A DNA stretch of 64,000 nt, taken from assembly GCA_034509755.1 (NCBI GenBank), contig CM067555.1, forward strand, positions 3,976,142 to 4,040,141, read 5' to 3'. Every line of letters starts with the position of its first letter. The stretch's first letter is position 1. The notes below the pieces were generated by a model. It was given only the letters and a program-made list of their open reading frames with translations, had not been told where the DNA came from and ran no database searches. Positions 1-9,547 of the stretch are shown in pieces. Made by a program: the position numbers and the translations under genes. The stretch is from Anisodus tanguticus. Taxonomy: Eukaryota > Streptophyta > Magnoliopsida > Solanales > Solanaceae.

Positions 1-200
1 GCAGCACGGAGAGGTCCTCACCGGTGAACTTTTGCATACTAAGGGTGGTAAGCCAAAAGAACATTCTTTGTCGCCATCCTTTAAAGTTGGCACCGGTGAA
101 CTTCGCAGTTTCTCCCGGTGGCACGGCAAAGCGGTACGGGTTGTAGGAGTAACCGTTGGTGCAAAGTATTCGCAGAGGTAGTTCCGGTCTCAATTGCCAT
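1..200 (-). pseudogene. Ty1/copia gag N terminus (runs off left edge)
   Basis: Read on the minus strand, this is the start of a copia gag polyprotein of the tobacco Tnt1-94/Tork type. A start codon at about 198-200 opens with MAIETGTTSANT. After a frame change, positions 1-130 or so encode AKFTGANFKGWRQRMFFWL followed by TTLSMQKFTGEDL. That matches the 'K-F-x-G-x-F-K-R-W-Q-Q-K-M-F-F-Y-L-T-T-L' signature of this gag family, which packages element RNA into virus-like particles. The reading frame shifts between the start codon and the conserved part (around 150-175), so the copy is probably dead. The remaining gag-pol would lie left of the window. Identification rests on the motif alone. Confidence 0.7.
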
Positions 201-276
201 TATTCGTTTGTCATCACAAATCGACAAACCTGTTTTCGTTAATAAAACCGAATAGCAATTCAATCACAGACTTAGA

Positions 277-572
277 CGATGAAGATTTTATTTCTTCAAA
301 TCGCAGTATAATTATGAAACTTTAGTATTCCAACGAAGTTTTTATATCTTCGAGTCAGAATACTAATATTCATATGGAGTAGAAAACTACACAAGTTTTA
401 ATCTCCAAACCGTAATACAAACAACAATGAAGTTTTTATGTTCTTCAAATAGTTGTACAAGTATGAACTTTAATATTCCAACGAAGTTTTTATGTCTTCA
501 AGTCAGAATATGAAATTTCATACGGAGTAGAAAACCACACAGGTTTTAGTGTCCAAAACAGAATACAGATTA
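277..572. repeat. Tandem duplication, ~148-bp unit, two copies
   Basis: The segment beginning GATGAAGATTTTATT at 277 is repeated from about 425 as AATGAAGTTTTTATG. Both copies include TATTCCAACGAAGTTTTTAT and CATA(T/C)GGAGTAGAAAAC. The copies are about 80-85% alike by eye. The repeat lies between the gag start and the larger tandem repeat. Confidence 0.75.
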
Positions 573-628
573 ATCTAAAAATATAATTTCCTTAAGATTG
601 TTATTAATCTATATTCCAAAAAAAAAAT

Positions 629-1789
629 CAGTAAATAATAATTACTTAAAATAAACAGAATCAGTGTTGGAAAAATAAGAATAATTTTTCCAGAATATAA
701 TCGAGCCCACTTAGTTCAAAGTGTGTCCTTAAGGAAATTATTCCCCTCACAGTACTCGAGGTTGATGGAATATCCCCTCCCAGGATAGAACGATTATCTT
801 ACCGTAATAGTAGTACTCCAAATTCGGAGTAGCGGCGAACCACTCAACAAAGAAAGATATCACACAGAATTTGTTTATGCAGAAGAAGAAGAAGTTTGTG
901 TTGTTCAGAAAATTCGTAAGTAAAATTTTGAGGAATCAAACGAATTTATAGCCATGGAAGTACTGTTTCTGAAGGTTTTCAACCCTTCTGAACAGTCACT
1001 AAAACTGGTGGGAAATTTAAACGTGGGAAAGAAACCGGTCGCGGGTCGACACGCGGATCCGGCCGGTCATGGTCGTGGTCACTAACGGGTAGGATTGGAT
1101 AAGTTAATTAATTTAATTAAATTATAATTAATTAAATAATTTAAAATTAAATAAAAATTGGTCCAAAAAGATTATCAATCAATCAGATCATTTGACCGAA
1201 TCCGAATCCGAAGCCGAAAAAAACCAGTAAATAATAATTACTTAAAATAAACAGAATCAGTGTTGGAAAAATAAGAATAATTTTTCCAGAATATAATCGA
1301 GCTCACTTAGTTCAAAGTGTGTCCTTAAGGAAATTATTCCCCTCACAGTACTCGAGGTTGATGGAATATCCCCTCCCAGGATAGAACGATTATCTTACCA
1401 GAATAGTAGTACTCCAAATTCGGGTAGCGGCGAACCACTCAACAAAAGTATATCACACAGAATTTGTTTATGCAGAAGAAGAAGAAGTTTGTGTTGTTCA
1501 GAAATTTCGTAAGTAAAATTCTGAGGAATCAAACGAATTTATAGCCATGGAAGTACTGTTTCTGAAGGTTTCCAACCCTTCTGAACAGTCACTAAAACTG
1601 GTGGGAAATTTAAACGTGGGAAAGAAACCGGGCCGCGGGTCGGACACGCGGATCCGGCCGGGTCGCGGGTCAGGGTCACTAACGGGTAGGATTGGATAAG
1701 TTAATTAATTTAATTAAATAATTTAAAATTAAAGAAAATTTGGTCCAAAAAGATTATCAATCAATCAGAAGCCGAAGCCGAAGCCGAGC
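629..1789. repeat. Tandem duplication, ~596-bp unit, two copies
   Basis: Copy 1 starts at 629 and copy 2 at 1225, both with CAGTAAATAATAATTACTTA. Both continue through the same landmarks: a GAAGAAGAAGAAG tract, GGTGGGAAATTTAAACGTGGG and GGTCCAAAAAGATTATCAA. Copy 2 lacks part of the AT-rich stretch near 1108-1150. The copies differ by scattered substitutions and small indels, so the duplication is not brand new. It lies inside the copia leader/LTR region. Confidence 0.85.
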
Positions 1790-2035
1790 GATGACGACGG
1801 CGCGAGGGGTCCTTGCCCCCTCAACCCTTTTATTGACAAGAAGGAGTAATTCTACTTATAAGTAGAAGAACTTTTCTTTCCACTACCGATGTGGGACAAA
1901 TGCTTATTTTATAAAGCAAGAGAGAACTCCCACTTTTCTTTCCACTACCGATGTGGGACAACTCCCACTTTTCTTTCCACTACCGATGTGGGACAAATGA
2001 TTATTTCATAGAGTAAGAGGGAACTCCCTCCATTT

Positions 2036-2595
2036 CCCATTCAATCTATCATTTAAACCCAACGTAATGTACCATTTGAGATTTAAACTTTTTTCAATTG
2101 GGAGGGCAGGTGGGGTGGATGATCTTGTTTTGGGCGGTTGAGTCGGGGCGTGGGCATTGGCTTTACCTCTTTCTTCCTTTTTGTCTCTCTATTTTTTTTA
2201 ATAGAGTGTGGATTTAGAATTTGAGAAAACATTTTTTTGTATACAAAGTGTAAATTGAGTTTATGGATTAACCAACTACGATAAAGTTTTTCGATCCTGA
2301 TTGAATTTTGTTTGGTTGCTTCTAATTCTAAGGAGAACTTTTTTGTAAGCTTATCTGACGAGAAGCAACCCTCCTCCTTTCTGTTTCTTTTTATTCTGAT
2401 AAGGTAGAAATACAAGGTAATACTGCGTACAATAGACTCTTGTGGTTCGGCCCTTCTTCGAACCCTGTGCATAGCTAAAACTTAGTATACCAAGCTGCCT
2501 TTTAAGCTAAAGTGTAAGGATCTGTCCCTCACTCCTAGGATTGTAATGCGAAGGTCAGGTAATGCCCCCCTCCATGATCCTTTCGCTTATCTATT
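2036..2595. other. Intergenic, no gene seen apart from the SINE tail
   Basis: Between the copia region and the long-TIR element I see AT-rich sequence and the SINE tail at 2395-2510. There is no supported coding sequence. Confidence 0.6.
2395..2510 (+). repeat. SINE tail, Solanaceae type
   Basis: The segment GGTAATACTGCGTACAATAG, then CTTGTGGTTCGGCCCTT and a degenerate 'gcatagc..agcttagt..ccaagctgcc', is the body of a common Solanaceae SINE. A cleaner copy of the same family is at 15035-15175. No tRNA-like head is obvious here, so the copy is probably 5'-truncated. The long minus-strand reading frame across 2083-2472 is a shadow of this repeat. Confidence 0.6.
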
Positions 2596-3842
2596 GAATC
2601 CCCCCGGGATCCTCCTCTTCATTACCCTTTTCTCTCCATTTCCTCAAGTACGCATTTATGTGAGAAATATGTGTCATATTTAATTTTAAAATGTCAAGAT
2701 TTTATTACACTAACAAGCATCATAATCATAGTTAAGTTAATAATTTTTGGAAAAGTACTCTCCAATTTTGAAAAGAAAAAGATATTCCCCTCAAATTTTG
2801 ATGCCCATTAATATCATTAATTTCATCTTATATAATAATATTTAAATATTAAAATTGTAGAACATGGTCATAGGGATGGCAATTGGGCGGGGCGGATGCG
2901 GGTACCCCTCCCCCGCACTCGTACCCGCCAGAAAATTTTATATCTGTCACTTATCCGCCACGGGTGGCGGGTACATTTTCAACATACATATCCGCCTACT
3001 ACCCCAGTTGGGGCGGGTATGGGTATAACTTTTGCAGGTAGTAGGCGGGTATGGGTATAATTTGGCGGTTATAAGGCAGGCGGCTGGATTTGGGGCGGGC
3101 GGTTGGATGCGGGGCGGGTATGAGGCAGATATAACTGCAAATCCACCACCTACCATACTCGCCTACTACCCACCAAAGTTATACTCATACTCACCTGCTA
3201 TCCGTCAAAGTTATACTCATACCCGCCTACTACCCGTCAAAGTTATACCCATATCCGTCCCAATTGAGGCGGATGCAGTGCGAAATCCGCAAAATTGTAC
3301 CCATCTGCCATCCCTAAACATGGACCTAATAAGGTGTTTGTTTAGCGTGATAAACAATAGTTTTCAAAAACATTTGGGTTTTGAACAACGTTTTCTTTTA
3401 TTTCACACACAAAAAAAAACTAAAGAATATTCTAAAGAAACATATTTCTTTTTTTTCTTCAAACACAGTAGGCTGATGATCTCTAGCCTCTTCTTGTTAT
3501 TCCTGTTCTTTTATTTTATGGTTTTTGTCAACATTGAAATTTTTCCCTTTTTTGGTTATTTCAAAAATAAATTTACTGGCACAAAAAGTCGTACAGTTTA
3601 ACATTTAAATATTATTATATATATAAGATGAAATTAATGATATTAATGCGTACCAAAATTTGTGGGGAATATCTTTTTCTTTCCAAAACTGGAGAGTACT
3701 TTTCTAAAAATTATTCACTTAACTATGATTATAATACATGTTAGTGTAATAAAATCTTGACCTTTACAAATTAAATATGACATATGTCTCTCATCTAAAC
3801 GTGTACTTAATCAAATGGAGAGGAGCCGGATCTGGGGTGCCA
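2596..3842. mobile_element. Long-TIR non-autonomous DNA transposon (Mutator-like?)
   Basis: The two ends are inverted repeats of about 230 bp. The left arm at about 2600-2855 runs GGGATCC..CTCTCCATTT, then GTGTCATATTTAATTTTAAA, GTCAAGATTTTATTACAC and AAGTACTCTCCAATTTTG. It reappears reverse-complemented at about 3603-3835 in the order expected for a palindromic element. No transposase is present. Long terminal inverted repeats of this size suggest a Mutator-like MITE, but I could not fix the termini or a 9-11 bp target-site duplication. A separate 446-bp element sits inside it (2871-3316). Confidence 0.7.
2871..3316. mobile_element. Non-autonomous hAT element nested in the long-TIR element
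   Basis: The segment starts TAGGGATGGCAA and ends TGCCATCCCTA, a pair of hAT-type terminal inverted repeats. The interior is GC-rich subterminal repeats of the GGCGGGTATGGGTATAA type in both orientations. The flanks AACATGGT (2861-2868) and AACATGGA (3317-3324) resemble an 8-bp target-site duplication with one mismatch, offset by two bases at the left. It shares its termini with the 834-bp element at 60254-61087. Long open frames across it are repeat artefacts. Confidence 0.7.
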
Positions 3843-4188
3843 TTGATTAAATTTTTTTAGCTAGTTATGAAAAGTTAGATAAGATGATTGGTCACAAGGA
3901 AATCTGACAAATGGATAAGAAAATGTACAAAAATCCCAACTACCTATTAATCAAGAAAATAATGACTTTCGAGTAATATCACATACCATATTTGATTCTT
4001 GAATAGTCTAAAATTTTCTTGCTATAAAAATGGCTACCTTGACACGTGTATCTCCTTGCTAATGCCATAAATTAAGTTTGGTAAATCCTAGACATCTAGA
4101 GTTGTCTTCACTTGTAACAATAACAACCTCATCACTTGTATCATTTCCAAAGAAAAACAAGAAATTTAGGAGATTCTCAGTAGTGGTC
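3843..4188 (+). promoter_or_regulatory. Promoter / 5' leader region of the SDR gene
   Basis: A TATA-like CTATAAAA lies at 4022-4028, directly before the upstream ATG at 4030. At that distance it cannot serve an mRNA beginning with that ATG. It could drive a transcript starting near 4050-4060, whose first in-frame ATG is at 4189. This is inference from spacing only; no start site is known. Confidence 0.35.
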
Positions 4189-4274
4189 ATGGCTGATTTG
4201 AACACAAGCACTGTTCTTGTTACTGGTGCTGGTGGTAGAACTGGTAAAGTTTCCTTTTGGGGGGTTTCTTGATT

Positions 4275-4510
4275 TACTCCCTCCGTCTTATATTAGTTGT
4301 TCACATTACTATAAATATATGTCCTAAAATACTTGTTAATTTATAAAATCAAGATAGAATTAATTAAAGTTTTCCAATTTTATCCTTACATTAATTATTT
4401 TTTTAAAGTAACCAGTATTGATAGTCTAATTTATTAGAGAGATAAAGAGTAATATAGTAAAAATATACTTTTATTTATAATTTTTTGAAGGGCGGGTAAA
4501 GAGGAAAGTG
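4275..4510. mobile_element. Stowaway-like MITE remnant in intron 1
   Basis: ACTCCCTCCGTCTTATATTA at 4274-4293 matches the terminal repeat of Tc1/mariner Stowaway-type MITEs, as at 9042. The interior resembles the 9042-9270 copy in order of AT-rich blocks. The right terminus is not recognisable, so the copy is degraded. Confidence 0.55.
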
Positions 4511-4849
4511 CGTATTACGTAATCTTCATTTTCAGGATTTTTTAAGTCGAAATGTGGAATACTACTGTAATTACTGCTAATTTGTGGTTATGATATGCAA
4601 ATTCAGTATAAAGATGTAGTTTTTTTTTCTTCCAAAAATTGATTATGTAGTTTTTCGGGTGCTAATTCCGGGGGATTCTGGTTATGATTTTTGGCTTTTT
4701 TGTGGAAGTAAGGTTGTTAATGGTTAATGTGGGATTAAGGTATTGGAATTGTATGAGTGTGATAACAATGAGACCTAGCTAAGGCACATGATGATTTACA
4801 CAATTGTAATGTTTGGTAGAAAATTGTTGAGAGGAGATTAGCTGATACA

Positions 4850-5060
4850 TTTTTTTCGTGGTGTTCGGGCCAGCTTGTTCTCACCTCGACTAATACCATG
4901 GGTAACCTACTACATTCCGTCAGTATAGGTACTCGATAACTTTGTCCCCCAAGGCTTGAACAGATGAGAAGAAATCACGTAGTGTTTTTGCGATTAGATT
5001 TGAACTTGAGACCTTATGGTTCTCAATCCACTTCATTGATGATCAGTGATACACATAGTT
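4850..5060 (-). repeat. TS-type tRNA-derived SINE in intron 1
   Basis: Minus-strand SINE resembling the tobacco TS family (tRNA-Lys-derived). The reverse complement reads a degenerate A box near 5045, then GAGAACCATAAGGTCTC, then a B box AAGTTCAAATC. It continues with GTGATTTCTTCTCATCTGTT, CAAGCCTTGG and TTAGTCGAGGTGAGAACAAG. A short run of T on the plus strand at 4848-4856 is the A-rich tail. It lies in intron 1 of the SDR gene, opposite to its direction. Confidence 0.75.
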
Positions 5061-6984
5061 CTAGAAGATCAAGCTTCTATCTTTCTTTTGCCCCCTTCAA
5101 AAAGAATACCCTAAAAGAAGAGATGGGAGCCCAAGTAGTGAGATTCATTTTTGCATTAAAGTCCTATTACAATAATATGTAAAATGTTGTCATGTAACCA
5201 TTGATTCTCAAATCTATCAAAGGAGGCTCTTGATAGCTTTCAAGAATGTATTTTTCTGCTGTTTCTACTTTCTACTACTATGTTACGAATTCTTGGTAGG
5301 TAGCATAACCCATTAGTTAGGTTGTTTCCGATGGTGAAGGAGGTCATATACTCATAGCTTGCATGCTTTAAAACCAAATTTAGTTGGTCGATTGGTTATT
5401 TATCGTTATAATTCAATTGACTGTTTAATAAGTAAACACATGACAACTTCAAAATGTGTTAGAACTTCCACACACTGACTTAGATGGCTCTAGTTGAAGA
5501 ATATTCAACGGAGTATAAGAGCTACAACTTTTCTGTGGGCTTTTAAATGACTAATGCTAGAATCAATCATGTCTAGTGGCTATGAGCTTTAGAGTATGAT
5601 GTAAATTAAGTTATTCCTGTTCCTATTTCATTGACGAGTTGTTTAAATTGTAGGGTCAATTGTCTATAAGAAGTTGAAGGAGAGGTCAGAGAAATATACC
5701 GCTAGAGGATTAGTCAGAACAAAGGAAAGCAAACAAAAAATCGGTGGTGCAGATGATGTTTATATTGGTGATATCAGGTACTGAGAGTCTTGTTCCTGCT
5801 ATACAAGGTATCAATGCTCTCGTTATTCTTACAAGTGCTGTGCCAAAAATGAAACCCGGGTTTGATCCAACAAAAGGTGGAAGACCTGAATTCTATTTTG
5901 AAGATGGGGCAGATCCTGAACAGGTACATCATGCTTTGGGTACCCATATCTGTTCTCAGGTTTTTAGTTGGGATTTTCTCATTTTTGACCCGTCGGCCAA
6001 AATTAATTACGGGTGCTAGCCGATATATACTAAACCTATACACTAATAATGTATAATGTGTATATTTATGTATATTATATGCATATTTATACTTAATATG
6101 AAAAAGCTATACATTTTCTGACTATTTTGTAAAGTAGATCACTGAAAGGCATTGGACTGTAATTATCTCTTTTTAGTTGTCGTTGTCTGGCACAAAATTT
6201 ACTGACTTTGTATTTTTAGGTAGATTGGATTGGCCAAAAGAACCAAATAGATGCTGGTATGGAATAATCTTGGAGAATTTTTTGGTAATTAAAATGTACT
6301 TCTGTCTGCTTATCTAAGATATGCAATATGCATTTTACAGCTAAAGCTGCTGGTGTGAAGCAAATCGTGCTAGTTGGGTCAATGGGAGGGACTAATCCTA
6401 ACCACCCCTTGAACAGTTTGGGGAATGGGAATATATTGGTTTGTAACTTGATTCTTTTCCTATATTTCTTCTGTCATTTTGTGAAATATTGTCATCCATT
6501 TATTCTTGCAGACTAACTTTTATGAAGGTTACAGGTTTGGAAAAGAAAGGCTGAACAATATTTGGCTGACTCTGGAATTCCATATACAATTATAAGGTTT
6601 GTTCAATCCTCATATCTATATCAATATTCATTTGTGGCTAAATAAAGATGGCAAAAACATTGCATTTTCATTTATACTACCGAAAGCTGCTCTTATTTAA
6701 GCCATATTAGGTGTGAAGTAAACATAAAAGTGTGTGCCGGACTCTTTTGTTTAGAGCACTATCCTATTAGTATAGAAAGTCTTTTGGAACAGTCCAACCA
6801 AAAGTTTTTCATTTTAAACAATTTGTAAAGTATTCTCTAAGCCATGCAAATGCGATATTTAGGTCTGTAAAAGAAATTGCATGTTTGAAAGAAATATGAA
6901 GCAATTGGGGAAATTAGCTGTCAAGAAAACTCTGTTAAGCCAAAATAATGCTGGATCAGGGATATATGGTACTGTGATAAGGAA

Positions 6985-7575
6985 AGAGGATGTCCTTGTG
7001 ACTCCCATGATGGAGGGCGAATTGATGAGGGCGGTTTAAAGAGACTATAGGCTTCTAAGCTGCCAAACTTTTGAAAAAAGTGTGCATATATACCTTAGGC
7101 AAATCCCACATTGGAAAGGGAGAGAAGAGTAAAGTGTTATATAAGAAAGAGCACAAGTTCACACGGTCTATTTGGCCAAAGCAGATAATACGTACCATGG
7201 GCTTGGGTTGTGACAAATATGGTGTTAAGAGTTTAATCCTCGCAGTATGATGGTGCGGCAAACCTTAGCGAGGATGCTGAGTTCCTACGGAGGGGTGTAT
7301 GACTCCTATGACGGAAGTTGGTTTGATGAGTGCAGATAAAAAAGAATGACCGGTAAGCTTCTAAGCTGACAGTTATTCTGAAAAAAAAGGTGCATATGAC
7401 ACTTTAGGCAATTCCATATGAGAAATGGGGAGAAGAGTGAAGTGCTATATAGAGCAGAAGTTCATATGGTACGCGTGCTTTTGAGCTCGATGATGGTGTA
7501 ACTGAAGGAACAAATCTGTGAGATCTATTAAGCCAAAGGGGACAATACGCGCCACGGTCTTGGGTTGTGACCGGC
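6985..7575. repeat. Diverged tandem repeat (~305 bp, two units) in intron 5
   Basis: Unit 1 (about 6990-7213) and unit 2 (about 7295-7571) share blocks in the same order. These are GACTCC(C/T)ATGA, AGGCTTCTAAGCTG, GTGCATAT, GGCAA(A/T)(T)CC followed by AGAAGAGT(A/G)AAGTG, and a GACAATACG..CCA..GGTCTTGGGTTGTGA end. The text resembles LTR or TRIM sequence known from Solanaceae, but no TG..CA termini or target duplication could be fixed. It sits in the 1.7-kb intron 5 of the SDR gene. Confidence 0.65.
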
Positions 7576-7894
7576 TTAAGGGCAAGTTACAGTTTCTCCT
7601 TTCTTTGGGCTAAATTTGTCCCCACCAAATAAACTTGTGTGCAAATAGAGTTCAGTGATTATACCTCGAAGATAAAGTGAAACAAAAACATCTGACTATA
7701 CTGAACCAAATTCCTGAGCATTTACTGGGAACAACAGAGTATCTAACCTACTGAAGGAACCCAATAGTATTTCTGGATATGCGGATCAAAATATTTAAGG
7801 AAGGAGACAAGATGGATTGTTGTATAGTAATTTGTTTGTATTTCTGAATGATGTCATGCTTAATCTCTATTGAGCACGTAATTCAATTCTTCCA

Positions 7895-7945
7895 GTAATA
7901 AACAACAACAACATGCCCAGTGTATTCCTCAGTAAGCTGCATTGC
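7895..7945 (-). repeat. RTE-LINE/SINE tail fragment
   Basis: AACAACAACAACATGCCCAG then TGTATTCCTC is the reverse complement of the GTTGTTGTT-ended tail shared by Solanaceae RTE LINEs and SINEs. Only about 50 bp remain. It lies in intron 5 of the SDR gene. Confidence 0.5.
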
Positions 7946-8737
7946 GCCATAATAATTCTAATAAAACATATCCACAGTACTTTCAATTAACAACTGCTAA
8001 TTTGAATAAAGGCAATCTCCTCTTTGGGATGCAAAAAAAGCTGCTAATTTGAATTATTAATGGTTCTTACCTAGTTGGTGATGTTGAAGTGTATGATCAA
8101 AAGCTTAAGATATTCGAGAGCACACTTTTATATACTTTCATTATGTCTTGAATAGCTGAATTTAGAAAATGTACTTATAGAACAACACTAATTTTATCTG
8201 AAGTTCATGCCCTCATTTTTATTCTTATTCAACGCACTGCTTAATTATCCGGGTGAAAAGACCTCCATGTTACGATCATCCCCAATTTCGTTGCTTAAGA
8301 TTACTGTTCTTTCATCATTTTTAAGTCTTCTCTTTGTTCAGGGCTGGAGGGTTACAAGATAAAGAAGGTGGTATCAGGGAACTACTTGTTGGAAAGGACG
8401 ATGAACTTCTCGAGACAGAAACTAAAACTGTTGCTAGGGCTGATGTTGCAGAAGTCTGCATTCAGGTATGTTAACGGCCTTAACTCTTTTTGAATCCTAT
8501 CTAGGTGCTTTGGTCAGCTTCAACGCTCCGTGCTTTCATCACCTCGTTCTCTAAAATTTGCTCTCTGTTTGCTCATCTTCTAAGACTAAAGTCCTCGAGG
8601 CATTTCGGTTTTGATAGGCACTGCAGTATAAGGAAGCAAAATTTAAGGCATTTGATCTGGCCTCGAAACCTGAGGGAACTGGCACTCCGACTAAGGATTT
8701 CAAGGCTTTATTTGCACAAATCGCTACTCGTTTCTGA

Positions 8738-9041
8738 TGCACTGCTCACTAGGACTATGTCCAAAAGTTTCATCACTCTATCCTACCAACATATTTGTTC
8801 AAAAGGGAGGCTAAAAAATTAATGTAGAGAGACATTCGAGTTTGGTTGTACCATGGCACACTCAGAGATGACTTGCCGATAGGTTCTTGGAACGTCATAT
8901 TTTATCATTTCAATGATACAGGATTGAAACAGGACTTGAAGTTAATATGTTCTGTGAATTTTTGAACTAGTGCAAGAGGCAACAATTATGTTACTATTAC
9001 TTGCTTGCATTGCATGCTTCACCAAATAATGTTTCAACTTA
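8738..9041. other. 3' flank of the SDR gene
   Basis: This is presumably 3' UTR and flanking DNA downstream of the TGA at 8735-8737. I see no other gene or clear polyadenylation signal that I would commit to. Confidence 0.4.
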
Positions 9042-9270
9042 CTCCCTCCGTCTCATATTACTTGTCCATTTTTTCCTTTATACGCCCCTTAAGAAATCAT
9101 AAATAAAAATAAAAAGAGTACTTTTACTATCTTATTATTATCTCTCTCCAATAAATTGCATTATAATCAATATTTATTATTTTCAAGAACACTTAATATT
9201 ATGGGTAAGAAGGGAAAGATTTAATTAATTCTATCTTGGTTTTGCAAATTCACAAGTAATTTGAGGCAGA
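9042..9270. mobile_element. Stowaway-like MITE
   Basis: Left terminus CTCCCTCCGTCTCATATTAC follows a TA at 9040-9041. The right end, CACAAGTAATTTGAGGCAGA, is a degraded reverse complement of the left end and is followed by TA. TA duplication and this terminus are typical of Tc1/mariner-type Stowaway MITEs. The interior is AT-rich and non-coding. Confidence 0.75.
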
Positions 9271-9547
9271 TATTTTAATTCACATGAGAATCAAACTTCA
9301 CCATTTCCCTTGTATAATGTTTTTTGACTTGGATATGTTTTTTCATCATCCAACTTTTTTTACTAACTTTCAAATATACAAAGATCACTTCAAATTAGAC
9401 GAAACCATGTACAATGAATTGTTTATTTTTATTTTTGTGCAACTTGAATCCTTGAGTTATTGAATTTATTTTCTAAGATTTGTCTCATCCGCGCAAGTTA
9501 CTGAATATTCAATATTAACAAATAACTTGAAGAGCACAATTGTCGTT

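Larger units (their letters stand above)
200..2035 (-). mobile_element. Copia 5' leader and LTR region, minus strand
   Basis: This stretch lies upstream (minus strand) of the copia gag start and has the look of a long, internally repeated LTR plus leader. It holds a 148-bp tandem duplication (about 277-424 and 425-572) and a roughly 596-bp tandem duplication (629-1224 and 1225-1789). Three copies of a short unit containing CCACTACCGATGTGGGAC sit at 1871-2030. Read on the minus strand that unit gives TGTCCCACATCGG, a frequent start of plant copia LTRs. I could not place exact LTR ends, a primer-binding site or a target-site duplication, so the outer limits are approximate. Confidence 0.5.
4030..8737 (+). 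pseudogene. Atypical SDR / NmrA-like NAD(P)-binding protein, seven exons, two lesions
   Basis: Homologue of plant At2g37660 (plastid) / At5g02240, NAD(P)-binding Rossmann-fold proteins of uncertain substrate. Exons with GT..AG borders: 4030-4243, 5654-5923, 6220-6256, 6341-6438, 6535-6596, 8342-8465, 8618-8737. The dinucleotide-binding motif VLVTGAGGRTG is in exon 1. GINALVILTSAVPKMKPGFD is in exon 2, QIVLVGSMGGTNPNHPLNSL in exon 4, the YLADSGIPYTIIR segment in exon 5 and FKALFAQIATRF-stop at the end. The size fits the family (about 255 residues plus transit peptide). From ATG 4030 the frame gives MATLTRVSPC, then TAA, then in the same frame a Ser/Thr- and basic-rich transit-like stretch into MADLNTS (ATG 4189). 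In exon 2, after GDI at about 5778, two bases appear missing, so the frame hits TGA at 5782. With both defects it is probably a pseudogene; an assembly error or a second functional copy elsewhere cannot be excluded. Confidence 0.85.

Noticed and set aside
2083..2472. 129-codon minus-strand reading frame
   Set aside because: It overlaps a SINE tail, is low in complexity and rich in Lys/Arg, and shows no domain.
3032..3601. 189-codon plus-strand reading frame
   Set aside because: Its first part is the GGCGGGTATGGG-type repeat of a non-autonomous hAT element, the rest a poly-Phe AT-rich stretch. No protein family.
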